Shown piece after piece: positions 26,466 to 34,706 of a DNA stretch of 64,000 nt. The notes under the pieces are model-generated. The model did no database searches. It was given only the letters and a program-made list of their open reading frames with translations, and was not told where the DNA came from. How positions within the stretch are numbered: the stretch's first letter is position 1; each line of letters opens with the position of its first letter. The translations under genes were made by a program, and so were the position numbers. The DNA is from Gammaproteobacteria bacterium (GTDB lineage: Bacteria > Pseudomonadota > Gammaproteobacteria > Steroidobacterales > Steroidobacteraceae): contig CANGOP010000005.1 of assembly GCA_947455595.1 (NCBI GenBank), positions 1 through 64,000 of the forward strand, given 5' to 3'.

Positions 26466-26914
26466 GCCGCCGGTCGGCTTAAGTTGAAGAGACTGCTCGC
26501 CAAGAGCGTCATCACCTGCGTGCCGTGCTGGGTATGGACTTCCCAGCGCCATCGCACGATCCCGTACTCGCCCTTGGACGAGACCCGAGTCTCCAACACG
26601 TGCAAGGTCAGGTGCAGGATGTCACCCGCCCGCACGGGTGCGAGCCAACGCAGTTCGTCGATGCCCGGTGAGGCACTCGCATTGGAGCCGTTTAACACGT
26701 TGTCGACGGCGAGTCGCATCGCGATCGCGCAGGTATGCCAACCCGAGGCGATCAGGCCGTTCCAGCGGGAGGCTTCGGCGGCGGCTCGGTCGACGTGGAA
26801 CGGCTGAGGATCCCATTGACGTGCAAACTCGATCAACGCCTCTTCGGTGACTTCCGCGGAGCCAGCATCAATGACGCGGCCGGGTGTGAATTCTTCGAAC
26901 GTCATGCTTCCCAT
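26462..26914 (-). CDS. MaoC family dehydratase
   Basis: A 150-residue single hot-dog-fold protein of the MaoC type (hydration of 2-enoyl-CoA or related thioesters). The (R)-hydratase active-site pattern is visible: Asp35 and His40 in ARQWDPQPFHVD, followed by WNGLIASGWHTCAIAMRL. It is the last gene of a five-gene leftward run (DUF1993, methyltransferase, isochorismatase-like, FAH-like, MaoC) and starts 29 bases after the FAH-like stop. Its stop overlaps the convergent SRAP gene by 4 bases. The substrate in this operon is unknown. Confidence 0.88.
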   Translation of the reverse strand: MGSMTFEEFTPGRVIDAGSAEVTEEALIEFARQWDPQPFHVDRAAAEASRWNGLIASGWHTCAIAMRLAVDNVLNGSNASASPGIDELRWLAPVRAGDILHLTLHVLETRVSSKGEYGIVRWRWEVHTQHGTQVMTLLASSLFNLSRPAA

Positions 26915-26943
26915 ATCCTCGCGACGATCACCGTGGTGGTTTT

Positions 26944-27798
26944 TTAAGCCGGATCGTCCCAGGCGATCACGGTGTGTCTCTGCTGACCTAAGCCGGCAAT
27001 GCCAAGCTCCACCACGTCCTGTTCACGCAAAAAACGCGGCGGCGTTTTCGCCATCCCAACGCCCGGGGGCGTGCCGGTGGTGATGATGTCACCGGGCAGT
27101 AGCTGCATGAACTGGCTGATGTAACTGACGAGCGTGGCGCAGTTGAAAATCATGTTCGACGTCTGGCCGGTCTGCATGCGCTGACCATTCACATCCAGCC
27201 ACAGATCGAGCGACTGCACGTCGGTGATCTCATCCGGCGTGACCAACCATGGGCCCACCGGGCCGAAGGTCGCACAGCCCTTGCCCTTGTCCCAGGTGCC
27301 GCCGCGCTCGGTCTGGAACTCGCGCTCGGATACATCATCCACGATCACATAACCGGCGACGTGCGACAGGGCCTCATCCGGTTCCACGTAATGCGTGTAC
27401 TGACCGATCACGATGCCCAGTTCTACTTCCCAATCCATCTTCTGCGAGTGCCGCGGGCGACGCACCGGGTCGTTCGGCCCTTGCAAACAGGACACCGCCT
27501 TCGTGAAGAGGATCGGTTCTTTGGGGACCCGCATGCCGGCTTCTGCTGCGTGGTCGACGTAATTCAGGCCCACTGCGATGAATTGTCGCGTACCGGTGAA
27601 CGGCACACCGATTCTCGGGTTGCCTTCGACCGGGGGTAATGCGTCGATATCGAGTGCCCGCAGCGCGTCGAGGCGCTGCGGCGAGAGCGCAGCGGCATCG
27701 AGATCCGTGAGGTGGGCACTCAGATCACGCAGCACCCCTGCCGCATCCAAGATGCCCGGACGTTCGTGTCCTACAGGTCCATAACGCAAGAGTTTCAC
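26944..27798 (-). CDS. Fumarylacetoacetate hydrolase family protein
   Basis: A 284-residue member of the FAH superfamily (hydrolases, decarboxylases and isomerases of 2-oxo or 2-hydroxy dienoates). Recognisable blocks: AVGLNYVDHAAEAGMRVP, the metal-ligand stretch DWEVELGIVIG, VDDVSEREFQ, NMIFNCATLVSYISQFMQLLPGD and GTPPGVGMAKTPP at the C-terminus. The frame is open to 27876, but GTG 27798 (VKLLRYGPVGHERPG) is the natural FAH N-terminus and has GAGG upstream. It is the fourth gene of the five-gene operon, 25 bases after the isochorismatase-like stop. Probable acylpyruvase or ureidoglycolate lyase-like chemistry; the exact substrate is not readable. Confidence 0.9.
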   Translation of the reverse strand: MKLLRYGPVGHERPGILDAAGVLRDLSAHLTDLDAAALSPQRLDALRALDIDALPPVEGNPRIGVPFTGTRQFIAVGLNYVDHAAEAGMRVPKEPILFTKAVSCLQGPNDPVRRPRHSQKMDWEVELGIVIGQYTHYVEPDEALSHVAGYVIVDDVSEREFQTERGGTWDKGKGCATFGPVGPWLVTPDEITDVQSLDLWLDVNGQRMQTGQTSNMIFNCATLVSYISQFMQLLPGDIITTGTPPGVGMAKTPPRFLREQDVVELGIAGLGQQRHTVIAWDDPA

Positions 27799-27823
27799 GG
27801 GTGACCTCGCAAGACGCGTCCCG

Positions 27824-28408
27824 TCAGAGTACGACGCTGGCGGGTGGGCGCAAGCCGCCGGCGCCAAACAGCGCATCAGCTGTCTGGGTATTGCGCGCCC
27901 ACTCGTAACATAGCCCCTTCACCCGAACTACTTCAATGCCAAACGCCCGCGCACGGTCCAGCCCGAATGCGTGCTCGGGCGTCGGCGAGGCGGTGGCATC
28001 AGCCACGATCACCGCTCGGAACCCGAGATGGGCAAGTCCGAGTGCGGACTGCAGCACACACACATCGGTCTCAAGACCAATCAGCACAGCCGTGCGCCGC
28101 GGCTGGGCGAGCAACGCCTGCGCGATTGCCGGTTCGTCGGTGACGCTGAACGCGGTCTTGGGATATTCGACGGTGTCCGGCGGCAGTGAGGCCATGAGTG
28201 ACGTCACGGTCTGGCCATGTTTGCTCGGCTCCTCGACGCTGACGATGCTTGGAATACTCAGACGGGTCGCCACGTTGATGACGAAGTCCATGGTTGCGAG
28301 GACGAAGTCACGGCGTTGTGGCTCGAGCTTTTTCAGGAAGCCTTCCTGACAGTCGACGATCACGAGTACACAGTCATCGCGATCAATGAGGGTAGTGGGG
28401 GTTTGCAT
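27824..28408 (-). CDS. Isochorismatase family cysteine hydrolase
   Basis: A 194-residue isochorismatase-fold hydrolase. The catalytic triad is complete: Asp19 (VIVDCQEGF), Lys83 (EYPKTAFS) and Cys116 (ETDVCVLQS), with a cis-peptide-type bond expected before Val115. Enzymes with this Cys act on C-N bonds (nicotinamide, biuret, N-carbamoyl compounds), whereas true isochorismatases lack it, so an amidase role is likely. It lies 7 bases after the methyltransferase gene in the five-gene operon and upstream of the FAH-like gene. Confidence 0.9.
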   Translation of the reverse strand: MQTPTTLIDRDDCVLVIVDCQEGFLKKLEPQRRDFVLATMDFVINVATRLSIPSIVSVEEPSKHGQTVTSLMASLPPDTVEYPKTAFSVTDEPAIAQALLAQPRRTAVLIGLETDVCVLQSALGLAHLGFRAVIVADATASPTPEHAFGLDRARAFGIEVVRVKGLCYEWARNTQTADALFGAGGLRPPASVVL

Positions 28409-28415
28409 GGTGTCC

Positions 28416-29216
28416 TTAAGGAGCCTTGATGGCCTTGATATGACCCGGTCTTAACTCGCCGCGACGGACCACGAGTTCGAGTTGTTGCCAGTTGACGATG
28501 AAATGCTCGGTACGCTCCAAGCCGATCCGATCGATGAGCGTATCGCGCATCGGGCCCGCTAACGCAGAGGCTTCTGCTTGGGCGATGGGCAGATACCAGG
28601 CGTTGCGATCGCGCACGTCGACATCAGCGAAGCCGACCTCGCGCAACACGCTCGCCGTCTCATCCAGCGTCGCCATGTTGTAGGTGATGCCCTCGAGTCG
28701 AAAGTACTCCAGCATCTGCGCGGAATAGTCTCCCGCGCCACCGCGCAGCCAGTCGCTCGCGATGAAACGTCCACCGGGCCGTAGCACGCGATGTACTTCG
28801 GCGAAGAACGACGGCTTGTCCGGAATCTGCACGATCGAGTCTTTGGAGAAAACGACGTCGAAGGTCGCATCCGCAAAGGGGAGTGGACCCGGTTCGACGA
28901 GCGTGGGCGTGATCCGGTCGCGCAGTCCGGCGCGCGTAATGCGCTCGTCCATCCGGTTCAGCATGACCGGATCAATGTCGATGCCGGTGACGTGTCCGGC
29001 GCCGTGTTGCGTGACCAAGAGCTCATCGACCGCACCGAGTGCAGCGCCGATATCCAGCACGCGGCAGCCGGTGATGTCGCTGCCCTCGAGGAGTTCGGCG
29101 ACTTCCGCTGCGCCCCCGGGGGACAGAAAGCCATCCCCCCAGAGCAATTGCAGCAACAGCAGCATCGGCTCGTCGTATTCGCCGACCTCGCTGGCTTGGT
29201 TGGTCTTGATCGTCAC
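28416..29216 (-). CDS. Class I SAM-dependent methyltransferase
   Basis: A 266-residue methyltransferase with a Rossmann-like core. Motif I is at residues 53-63 (VLDIGAALGAV), with Asp80 after the second strand (VTGIDIDP) and the post-motif PFADATFDVVFSKDSIVQIPDK. The region before the core (MLLLLQLLWGDGFLSPGGAAEVAELL) resembles phosphoethanolamine/sarcosine-type N-methyltransferases. Motif I is unusual: the common GxGxG appears as G-A-A-L-G-A. The C-terminal 100 residues hold the substrate cap. It is second in the five-gene operon, 18 bases after the DUF1993 gene. The methyl acceptor is unknown. Confidence 0.85.
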   Translation of the reverse strand: MTIKTNQASEVGEYDEPMLLLLQLLWGDGFLSPGGAAEVAELLEGSDITGCRVLDIGAALGAVDELLVTQHGAGHVTGIDIDPVMLNRMDERITRAGLRDRITPTLVEPGPLPFADATFDVVFSKDSIVQIPDKPSFFAEVHRVLRPGGRFIASDWLRGGAGDYSAQMLEYFRLEGITYNMATLDETASVLREVGFADVDVRDRNAWYLPIAQAEASALAGPMRDTLIDRIGLERTEHFIVNWQQLELVVRRGELRPGHIKAIKAP

Positions 29217-29234
29217 GGCCGTTCGACAGTGGCC

Positions 29235-29744
29235 TTACTGAATGGCGCCGAGGTAGTCGCCCTTACCGATCGCCACGCCATTCGCGCGCAGGATCGCGTA
29301 CGCCGTGGTGACGTGGAAATAGATGTTCGGAAGCGCGAACTTGGTCAAGTAGTCGCGGCCGATGAAGCGCAGCGTGATCGACGGGTAGACGATCTCGATC
29401 GCCTTATCGTCGGCGGCCGCGATGGCGTCTGCCGGGACCGAGTCGATGAAGTCGAGCGTCTTCTGGATGCGTGCCTTCAGTTCCTCGAGCGTCGTCTCGT
29501 TGTCGTCGTGCTTGGGTGCTTCCACGCCCGAAAGGCGAGCGGCTGCACCTTTGGCGGTGTCGCATGCGATCTGAACCTGCTTGGTTAGCGGGAACATATC
29601 CATCACGAGCCGCGTGCCGGCAACGACGGCGGAATCGAGATTCTTGGTGCCTGCGTGTGCGATTGCCTTGTCCAGAATGGCGGACAGGTTGGTCAGCGTG
29701 AGCTTAAAGGCGGGAATCGAGGCATCGTAAAGGCTGAGGGACAT
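29235..29744 (-). CDS. DUF1993 family protein
   Basis: A 169-residue protein of the DUF1993 family, all-helical and DinB-like in predicted fold. Family marks are the opening MSLSLYDASIPAFKLTLTNLSAILDKA, the central LVMDMFPLTKQVQIACDTAKGAAARLSGVE and the C-terminal RDYLTKFALPNIYFHVTTAYAILRANGV. The last block contains a His that is a typical metal-site position in DinB-like proteins. The frame is open far upstream, but ATG 29744 with GGAG about 6 bases before is the family start. First gene of the leftward operon; function unknown. Confidence 0.88.
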   Translation of the reverse strand: MSLSLYDASIPAFKLTLTNLSAILDKAIAHAGTKNLDSAVVAGTRLVMDMFPLTKQVQIACDTAKGAAARLSGVEAPKHDDNETTLEELKARIQKTLDFIDSVPADAIAAADDKAIEIVYPSITLRFIGRDYLTKFALPNIYFHVTTAYAILRANGVAIGKGDYLGAIQ

Positions 29745-29848
29745 GGGAGGCTCCGAAGCGGATGACAGGGGGCTGTGAGTGTAGCGCGCCCGAAGAGCGC
29801 CGTAATCGCCATCGCGTATGATGGGGTCCTCACCTGCAGGAGACTCGC

Positions 29849-31099
29849 ATGACCGCCTGGCACGATGACACCGTACGCGCCGCTTTCCCGGCCCTTGCCC
29901 TTGTCGACGAGGGTGTAGCGCGCCTCTACGCCGACGCCCCGGGCGGTACGCAGGTCTGCGGTCGCACGATCGAGCGCATGCGGGAGGCCATGGTCGACCA
30001 TTGCGCAAATGAAGGCGGCGTTTTCCGGACCTCTCGGGCGACCGATGACTGGATGACGCGGGTGCATGCGGCGGCTGCGGAATTTTTTAATGCGGATGCT
30101 GATGAGGTGGTTTTTGGCCTCAACACGACGAGCCTCGTGTTTCATTTCTCGCGCATGATGGCGCGAACTTGGCAGCCCGGTGACAACATTCTGGTCACGC
30201 GCATGGACCATGATTCCAATATCGGACCTTGGATGTTGGCGGCGGCTGAACGGGGTGTCGACGTCCGCTTTCTGGACTTTGATCCGCTCACGTTTCGCTA
30301 TCGCTACGATACGCTCGGCACGTTGGTGGATGCCAGAACCCGCCTGATCGCGTGCAATCACGCCTCGAATTTCCTCGGCACCATCAACGATGTGCAGGCG
30401 ATCGTGAGCGCCGGTCGTGCGGTCGGTGCGATGACCGTGGTCGATGCGGTGCAGTCGGCCGCGCATATGGCCTTGGATGCTCGTGCGATCGGCTGCGACA
30501 TCCTGTCCACCTCACCGTACAAGTACTTTGGTCCCCATGCGGGCGTGATGTACGTGCGTCGCGACTTTGCCGATGCACTCGTCCCGCCGCTCAAGGTGCG
30601 CCCCTCGCCGATGACCATGCCGCACCGGCATGCGCCGGGCACGCCGTCATTCGAGGCGCAGCTCGGGACCTATGGCTGTTTTGAGCATGTGGCTTGGCTC
30701 GGTGAGCAGATGGGCGGCGCCGCTGTGGGCAGTTCCCTGCGCGACAGGATGGTGGCGGGCTTCGCCGCTGCGACCGTGCATGAGACGGCACTCTCGTGCC
30801 GTTTTCTCGCCGGTGTGGCGGCACTGCCGCATGTCACCGTGCATGGCATCACGGATCCCGCGCAGGTGCACGATCGCGTGCCGACCTTTAGTTTTTCCGT
30901 GCGCAATGTCGCTCCGCAGGCGGTCGCCGAGCGTTTTGCGGCACGCAATCAGTATGTCTGGGCCGGATCCTTCTATGCGATGGAAGCGGCGATGCGTCTG
31001 GGCGTGTGGGACTCGGGAGTGGTGCGCTTCGGCCTTGCGCATTACAACACGGCGGCTGAAGTCGACGCCCTGCTGGAGACCCTCGACGGGCTACGCTGA
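29849..31099 (+). CDS. Class V aminotransferase, cysteine desulfurase-like (VC1184 type)
   Basis: A 416-residue PLP enzyme of the NifS/class V fold. The PLP-binding Lys225 is in STSPYKYFGPHAGVMYV; Asp199 (VVDAVQSAAHM) and the His in NHASNFLGTIND are the expected PLP contacts. The sequence resembles the VC1184 subfamily called cysteine desulfurase-like. The C-terminal loop of true desulfurases carries a catalytic Cys; no Cys is visible in the corresponding stretch here (VWAGSFYAMEAAMRLG), so desulfurase activity is doubtful. GGAG lies upstream of the ATG. It is divergent from the DUF1993 operon and convergent with the YeeE-type permease (1-base gap). Confidence 0.82.
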   Translation: MTAWHDDTVRAAFPALALVDEGVARLYADAPGGTQVCGRTIERMREAMVDHCANEGGVFRTSRATDDWMTRVHAAAAEFFNADADEVVFGLNTTSLVFHFSRMMARTWQPGDNILVTRMDHDSNIGPWMLAAAERGVDVRFLDFDPLTFRYRYDTLGTLVDARTRLIACNHASNFLGTINDVQAIVSAGRAVGAMTVVDAVQSAAHMALDARAIGCDILSTSPYKYFGPHAGVMYVRRDFADALVPPLKVRPSPMTMPHRHAPGTPSFEAQLGTYGCFEHVAWLGEQMGGAAVGSSLRDRMVAGFAAATVHETALSCRFLAGVAALPHVTVHGITDPAQVHDRVPTFSFSVRNVAPQAVAERFAARNQYVWAGSFYAMEAAMRLGVWDSGVVRFGLAHYNTAAEVDALLETLDGLR

Positions 31100-31100
31100 C

Positions 31101-32027
31101 TCAGACATGTTGCGCGCGCTGTCCGAACAGGCGCCAGATGAGCAGCATGGTGGACAGCAGCAGGCTGTAGGCCAATAGCCCATAACCACCGAGTCCCGGC
31201 ATGACCCACAGCAACAGGACGTCGTTGCCGCCCGGGATGCAGTGCGCGGCGCTTTCCATCACAAAGCCACCGGTGAGGCAGCGTGCGGCGCCCATCCAGG
31301 TGGGCGCCGCCGGCGCCCACGTGCCGGCCGCGATGCAGCTGGCAACGGCGCCGAGGAAGAGTGCGGCGGCCGGCGCCACGAGCGTGGCGTCAAACGGGGC
31401 GATGCCCCAGCGACCGACCGCATTGAGCACGGCGGCATAGCCCCAGCCAGGTGAGTGGAGCATGAGGGTGCCGGCGAGCACGCCCGCGAACAACGTCGCC
31501 CCCATGCGAGCATCCAAGCTCACACCATGCGTGCGGCGCAGCGTGCGCACCGCCAAGAGGACGATGACCGTGAAGCCTAACGTCGCCACGCCGAGCACCG
31601 AATTGCCGGGTTGTGGCCGAAGGGATGGATGCGAGGCGATTCCCCAAGCGCCCGGGAGGTCAACCCGCACGGCGAGTACGATGCCGAGGAGCGAAAACAG
31701 GAAATTAGCCTTGCCGCGCCCCAGATACATGATGCTGCCGAGGTAACAGCCCCCGTTCAGCATTGCGCCTAAGGCCATGATGCAGGCGGCGAGCGCAACC
31801 GTGAGTCGCGTCCCGCCGTCGCCGGGAAGTCGGCCGACATCGCCTATCCAGAGTGTCAATCCCAGCAGCACCACCGCGCTAGTGCCCAGCGCGATGACCT
31901 GCAGCGTCAGGCCCGTCGGCCGCTGGGCCTGAATCGCCTCTTGAGTGGCCGCAACGGCGCACAAGGCGGCCCGGGCCAGATACCAGCCAAGGCCCGCCGC
32001 CAGACCAATCGTCCACAGATCTGTCAC
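31101..32027 (-). CDS. YeeE/YedE family sulfur-compound permease
   Basis: A 308-residue membrane protein with about 9-10 hydrophobic segments in two repeats. The family's conserved cysteine-glycine elements are present: ARAALCAV near the N-terminus, MLNGGCYLGSIMYLGRGKANF in the first repeat, and ARCLTGGFVMESAAHCIPGGND in the second. Characterised YeeE proteins take up thiosulfate using such cysteines. The frame is open to 32177, but GTG 32027 gives a GTGA overlap with the stop of the upstream FAD oxidoreductase and a natural N-terminus (VTDLWTIGLAAGLGWYLARAALC). Coupling to an amine oxidase-like flavoprotein suggests a sulfur-containing substrate. Confidence 0.8.
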   Translation of the reverse strand: MTDLWTIGLAAGLGWYLARAALCAVAATQEAIQAQRPTGLTLQVIALGTSAVVLLGLTLWIGDVGRLPGDGGTRLTVALAACIMALGAMLNGGCYLGSIMYLGRGKANFLFSLLGIVLAVRVDLPGAWGIASHPSLRPQPGNSVLGVATLGFTVIVLLAVRTLRRTHGVSLDARMGATLFAGVLAGTLMLHSPGWGYAAVLNAVGRWGIAPFDATLVAPAAALFLGAVASCIAAGTWAPAAPTWMGAARCLTGGFVMESAAHCIPGGNDVLLLWVMPGLGGYGLLAYSLLLSTMLLIWRLFGQRAQHV

Positions 32028-33157
32028 GAGTGAACTCCCAGTCGCGTGGGCGACAGATGCGCTGTTTGAATACCGGCGGTAGTCAGTGTGTCGGGCAAGG
32101 CGCGTCCGAGGAGGGTGTGGGCGGCAAAAAGACCGAGTGCCGGGCTCGTCTGAATTCCGTAACCACCCAGCGCGCAATGCCAGTAAAAGCCGGGCAGGTT
32201 GGCGTCAAAGCCCGATACCGGATCCCGGTCTGACACAAAGCTGCGCAGACCCGTCCACGCGCGCAGCAGTTTTTTGATTTCAAAGTCGATGACCTGCTCA
32301 ATGCGGTCAACGGCAATCGCCACATCCAGATCATCGGGCTGAGGGTCGCCGGCGTGGGTGGGGTTTTCCTCGGCAAGCGAGCCCAACAGGCGTCCGGCTT
32401 CGGGCTTGAAGTAAAACGACTCATGACCCCACACGGTCATCGGGCATTGGGTGAGATTCGTGCCGGCCGGCACATCGCATACGAAGGCAGTGCGGCGGTG
32501 TGGCACCACGCCCAAGGGGCCGGCGCCCGCCAGAGCCCCGAGTTTATCGGCCCATGCTCCCGCCGCATTCACGATCACCGCAGCGCGTACGTCGAGTTGC
32601 TCGCCTTGCAGCCGCCAGCCGGCGCCGTCGCGACTGATCGCGTCTACGCCTGTCTGCGTGCGCACCACGGCGCCGTGCTGACGCGCACCGCGCAAGTAAC
32701 CTTGCAGCATGGCCTCGACGTCCATGTCTTCCGCGCTCATATCCAGAAGTCCCCAAGACACCGCATCCGGTTTCAGAAATGGAATGCGTGCCCGAACTTC
32801 CCCCGGCGTGAGCGGGATCAGGGTCTCGCCGGTCGCGGCCGCCTCGCGTAGCGCATCCTCGCGTGCCTCAAGCTCCGCGTCGTGACCCATGGTCAGAAAA
32901 CCACGCGGTGACAAGAGACGCGTCGCGGCGAACCCCGGCGTAGGCTGCCGCAAAAACGGTCCGGCGGCGGCCGTCAATCGTCGGTTGAGCAGGCTGCCGT
33001 ACTGCGGTGAGTACACGGCCGCCGAGCGGCCGGTGCTGTGATATCCGACCTGCGCTTCCCTCTCGAGGATCAGGACGCGGGCATGGGGTGCCGCGTAGAA
33101 GGCGACGGATGCGCCCGCTATGCCACCGCCGACGATGCAAATATCGAATTGCTCCAC
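32024..33157 (-). CDS. FAD-dependent oxidoreductase, DadA/glycine oxidase-like
   Basis: A 377-residue flavoprotein of the D-amino acid/sarcosine oxidase-like (DAO) family. The N-terminal FAD motif is at about 7-20 (CIVGGGIAGASVAFY), followed by STGRSAAVYSPQYG, and the C-terminal flavin loop is FYWHCALGGYGIQTSPALG. Expected chemistry: oxidation of a secondary or primary amine in an amino-acid-like substrate. The frame is open to 33256. I chose GTG 33157 because GGGAG sits about 8 bases upstream and the FAD motif follows at once; ATG 33193 is the alternative. It overlaps the YeeE/YedE permease by GTGA and is divergent from the SGNH-like gene. Confidence 0.85.
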   Translation of the reverse strand: MEQFDICIVGGGIAGASVAFYAAPHARVLILEREAQVGYHSTGRSAAVYSPQYGSLLNRRLTAAAGPFLRQPTPGFAATRLLSPRGFLTMGHDAELEAREDALREAAATGETLIPLTPGEVRARIPFLKPDAVSWGLLDMSAEDMDVEAMLQGYLRGARQHGAVVRTQTGVDAISRDGAGWRLQGEQLDVRAAVIVNAAGAWADKLGALAGAGPLGVVPHRRTAFVCDVPAGTNLTQCPMTVWGHESFYFKPEAGRLLGSLAEENPTHAGDPQPDDLDVAIAVDRIEQVIDFEIKKLLRAWTGLRSFVSDRDPVSGFDANLPGFYWHCALGGYGIQTSPALGLFAAHTLLGRALPDTLTTAGIQTAHLSPTRLGVHS

Positions 33158-33261
33158 CCGCGATCTCCCGGACACCCACGCGCCCCCGGCCATTATCCGG
33201 GCTTCGTCACCGGACGCCAAATGTGCGTGATACCTTAAGTCGAGTTCGGGAGACACAAAGC

Positions 33262-34128
33262 ATGACGCGACGCGGGTCTGGGGTGCTGGGGCTGATGCTG
33301 GCCTTGGGCAGCCTGAGGGTTGACGCCGGCGAACCGGTGCGTGTGCTTTTTGTGGGGAATAGTTTCTTCTACGGCGCCGTCTCGGCGGCCGAGCAGTATC
33401 GACCGGCGTCTGTGCAGGATCTGAACGGCAGTGGCTATGGCGGCGTGCCGGCGATCTTTAAACGATTCACGGAAGAAGCCGGAATCGAGACGGCTGTTTC
33501 GTTGGAGACAGTGCCCGGCGTCGGTTTTGATGAGCATTACGATCATCGTCGCGATCGACTGGATGCCCCGTGGGACGACGTAGTGATGAGCACCTACAGC
33601 ACGTTGGATCGGGATCATCCCGGTGATCCGACCGCACTGCTGCATTACACGCCACTGTTGGCGCAACTGTTCGCGCAGCGCAACCCACACGTTCGTATCC
33701 ACTTGAATGCGACCTGGACACGCGCCGATCAAACCTACGTCGCCGAGGGTCATTGGTTCGGTCGTCCCGTCGAGGCGATGGCGGAGGACGTTTGGGCAGG
33801 CTACGTCGCTGCTCAGAAGGCGGAGCCACTGGTTCGAGATGTCGTGCCTACCGGCACGGCTTGGAACCGTGCCTTTCATGAAGGGATCGCCGATACGAAT
33901 CCCTACGACGGCATCGATGCGGGGAAAGTCGATTTATGGGCGATTGATCACTATCACGCGAGCGTCGCAGGCTACTACCTTGAAGCGCTCGTCATTTTCG
34001 CGGCCGTGACCGGGCGCGATCCGACGTCACTGGGTAGCGAGGAAGGTGCAGCCGCCGACCTCGGTATCCCGAAAGAGTTGGCGATACGTCTACAACAGAT
34101 CGCAGCCGCGGAGATCAAGGCCCACTGA
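33262..34128 (+). CDS. Exported SGNH/DUF4886-like hydrolase
   Basis: A 288-residue protein with a signal peptide (about 1-22, RRGSGVLGLMLALGSLRVDA). Right after it comes VRVLFVGNSFFYG, where Ser34 would be the SGNH nucleophile; the C-terminal Asp229-x-x-His232 (AIDHYHAS) gives the matching catalytic pair. The GNSF form resembles DUF4886-type proteins rather than classic GDSL esterases. A periplasmic esterase or deacetylase role is plausible, with unknown substrate. ATG 33262 has GGGAG about 12 bases upstream. Divergent from the DadA-like gene and followed by a convergent small membrane ORF. Confidence 0.7.
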   Translation: MTRRGSGVLGLMLALGSLRVDAGEPVRVLFVGNSFFYGAVSAAEQYRPASVQDLNGSGYGGVPAIFKRFTEEAGIETAVSLETVPGVGFDEHYDHRRDRLDAPWDDVVMSTYSTLDRDHPGDPTALLHYTPLLAQLFAQRNPHVRIHLNATWTRADQTYVAEGHWFGRPVEAMAEDVWAGYVAAQKAEPLVRDVVPTGTAWNRAFHEGIADTNPYDGIDAGKVDLWAIDHYHASVAGYYLEALVIFAAVTGRDPTSLGSEEGAAADLGIPKELAIRLQQIAAAEIKAH

Positions 34129-34163
34129 GGGCCTCGCAAACCTGGGCCGGCGAACCGACTCGA

Positions 34164-34262
34164 TTAGGCGTGAGTCAGAAGGGCGAACAGTCCCGCCACG
34201 GTCATGAGCAGACCGGTCGCTAGGATGATGCCGTCGGCAATGACGCCAAGTCGACGCAACAT
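34164..34262 (-). CDS. Small 32-residue single-pass membrane peptide
   Basis: A short minus-strand frame from ATG 34262 to TAA 34166-34164. It encodes a basic N-terminus (M-L-R-R-L) followed by one continuous hydrophobic helix (GIILATGLLMTVAGLFALL, about residues 11-29) and ends in T-H-A. A strong GGGAGG site lies 6 bases before the ATG, which supports real translation. The positive N-terminus predicts an N-inside single-pass inner-membrane peptide. It lies alone in the 578-base gap between the SGNH-like gene and the amidohydrolase, convergent with the former. No homologue recognised; function unknown. Confidence 0.55.
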   Translation of the reverse strand: MLRRLGVIADGIILATGLLMTVAGLFALLTHA

Positions 34263-34706
34263 GGGAAGCCTCCCGAGGACGCGGGTTGCGACCTCTACAG
34301 CGGAAGCATCCGCCAGGCCTCCGGTGGCTCCAATTGGGTGGATGGCCGATTTTGAGATGAGGACCTCACCCCAGTCGTCGGGTCAAACCCTACCTGCGAC
34401 GACTCTCAACGCTCGATCAAAGACGGACGCGCGTCGGCTAACCCTCGGCTCTCCACGCGACGCGTTGAGTGGTCGTCTGAGCGCGCACCGTGGCCGCAGA
34501 GACAACATGCCCTGCAGCGGTTGCTGCTTTATCGCGTCCTGTCGACCGTTGCGCAGGCGGTCTTCGCGGACCAGAGATTCGGCGAGTCGATGCTCGACAG
34601 ACGACAGCGCGGCCCCCATTGTCAAGCTGCGCTGTTGCAGACCGACCCCATAACAGGCGCCTGATCAAGATCGCCGACGTTTTATGGGGTTCTACGCGCC
34701 CTCTCC
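34263..34706. other. Intergenic stretch without a recognisable gene
   Basis: No frame here has both a plausible start and a recognisable product; the open frames are arginine-rich and look like chance. The only structure noticed is an inverted repeat ACCCCATAA (34645-34653) / TTATGGGGT (34682-34690) with a 28-base spacer, close to the stop of the amidohydrolase gene at 34707. It could form the 3' hairpin of that transcript or be a decayed element; no T-run supports a simple terminator. Confidence 0.4.

Noticed and set aside
34383..34625. 80-residue minus-strand frame in the gap before the amidohydrolase
   Set aside because: Arg-rich composition, no ribosome site and no recognisable motif; probably chance in GC-rich DNA.
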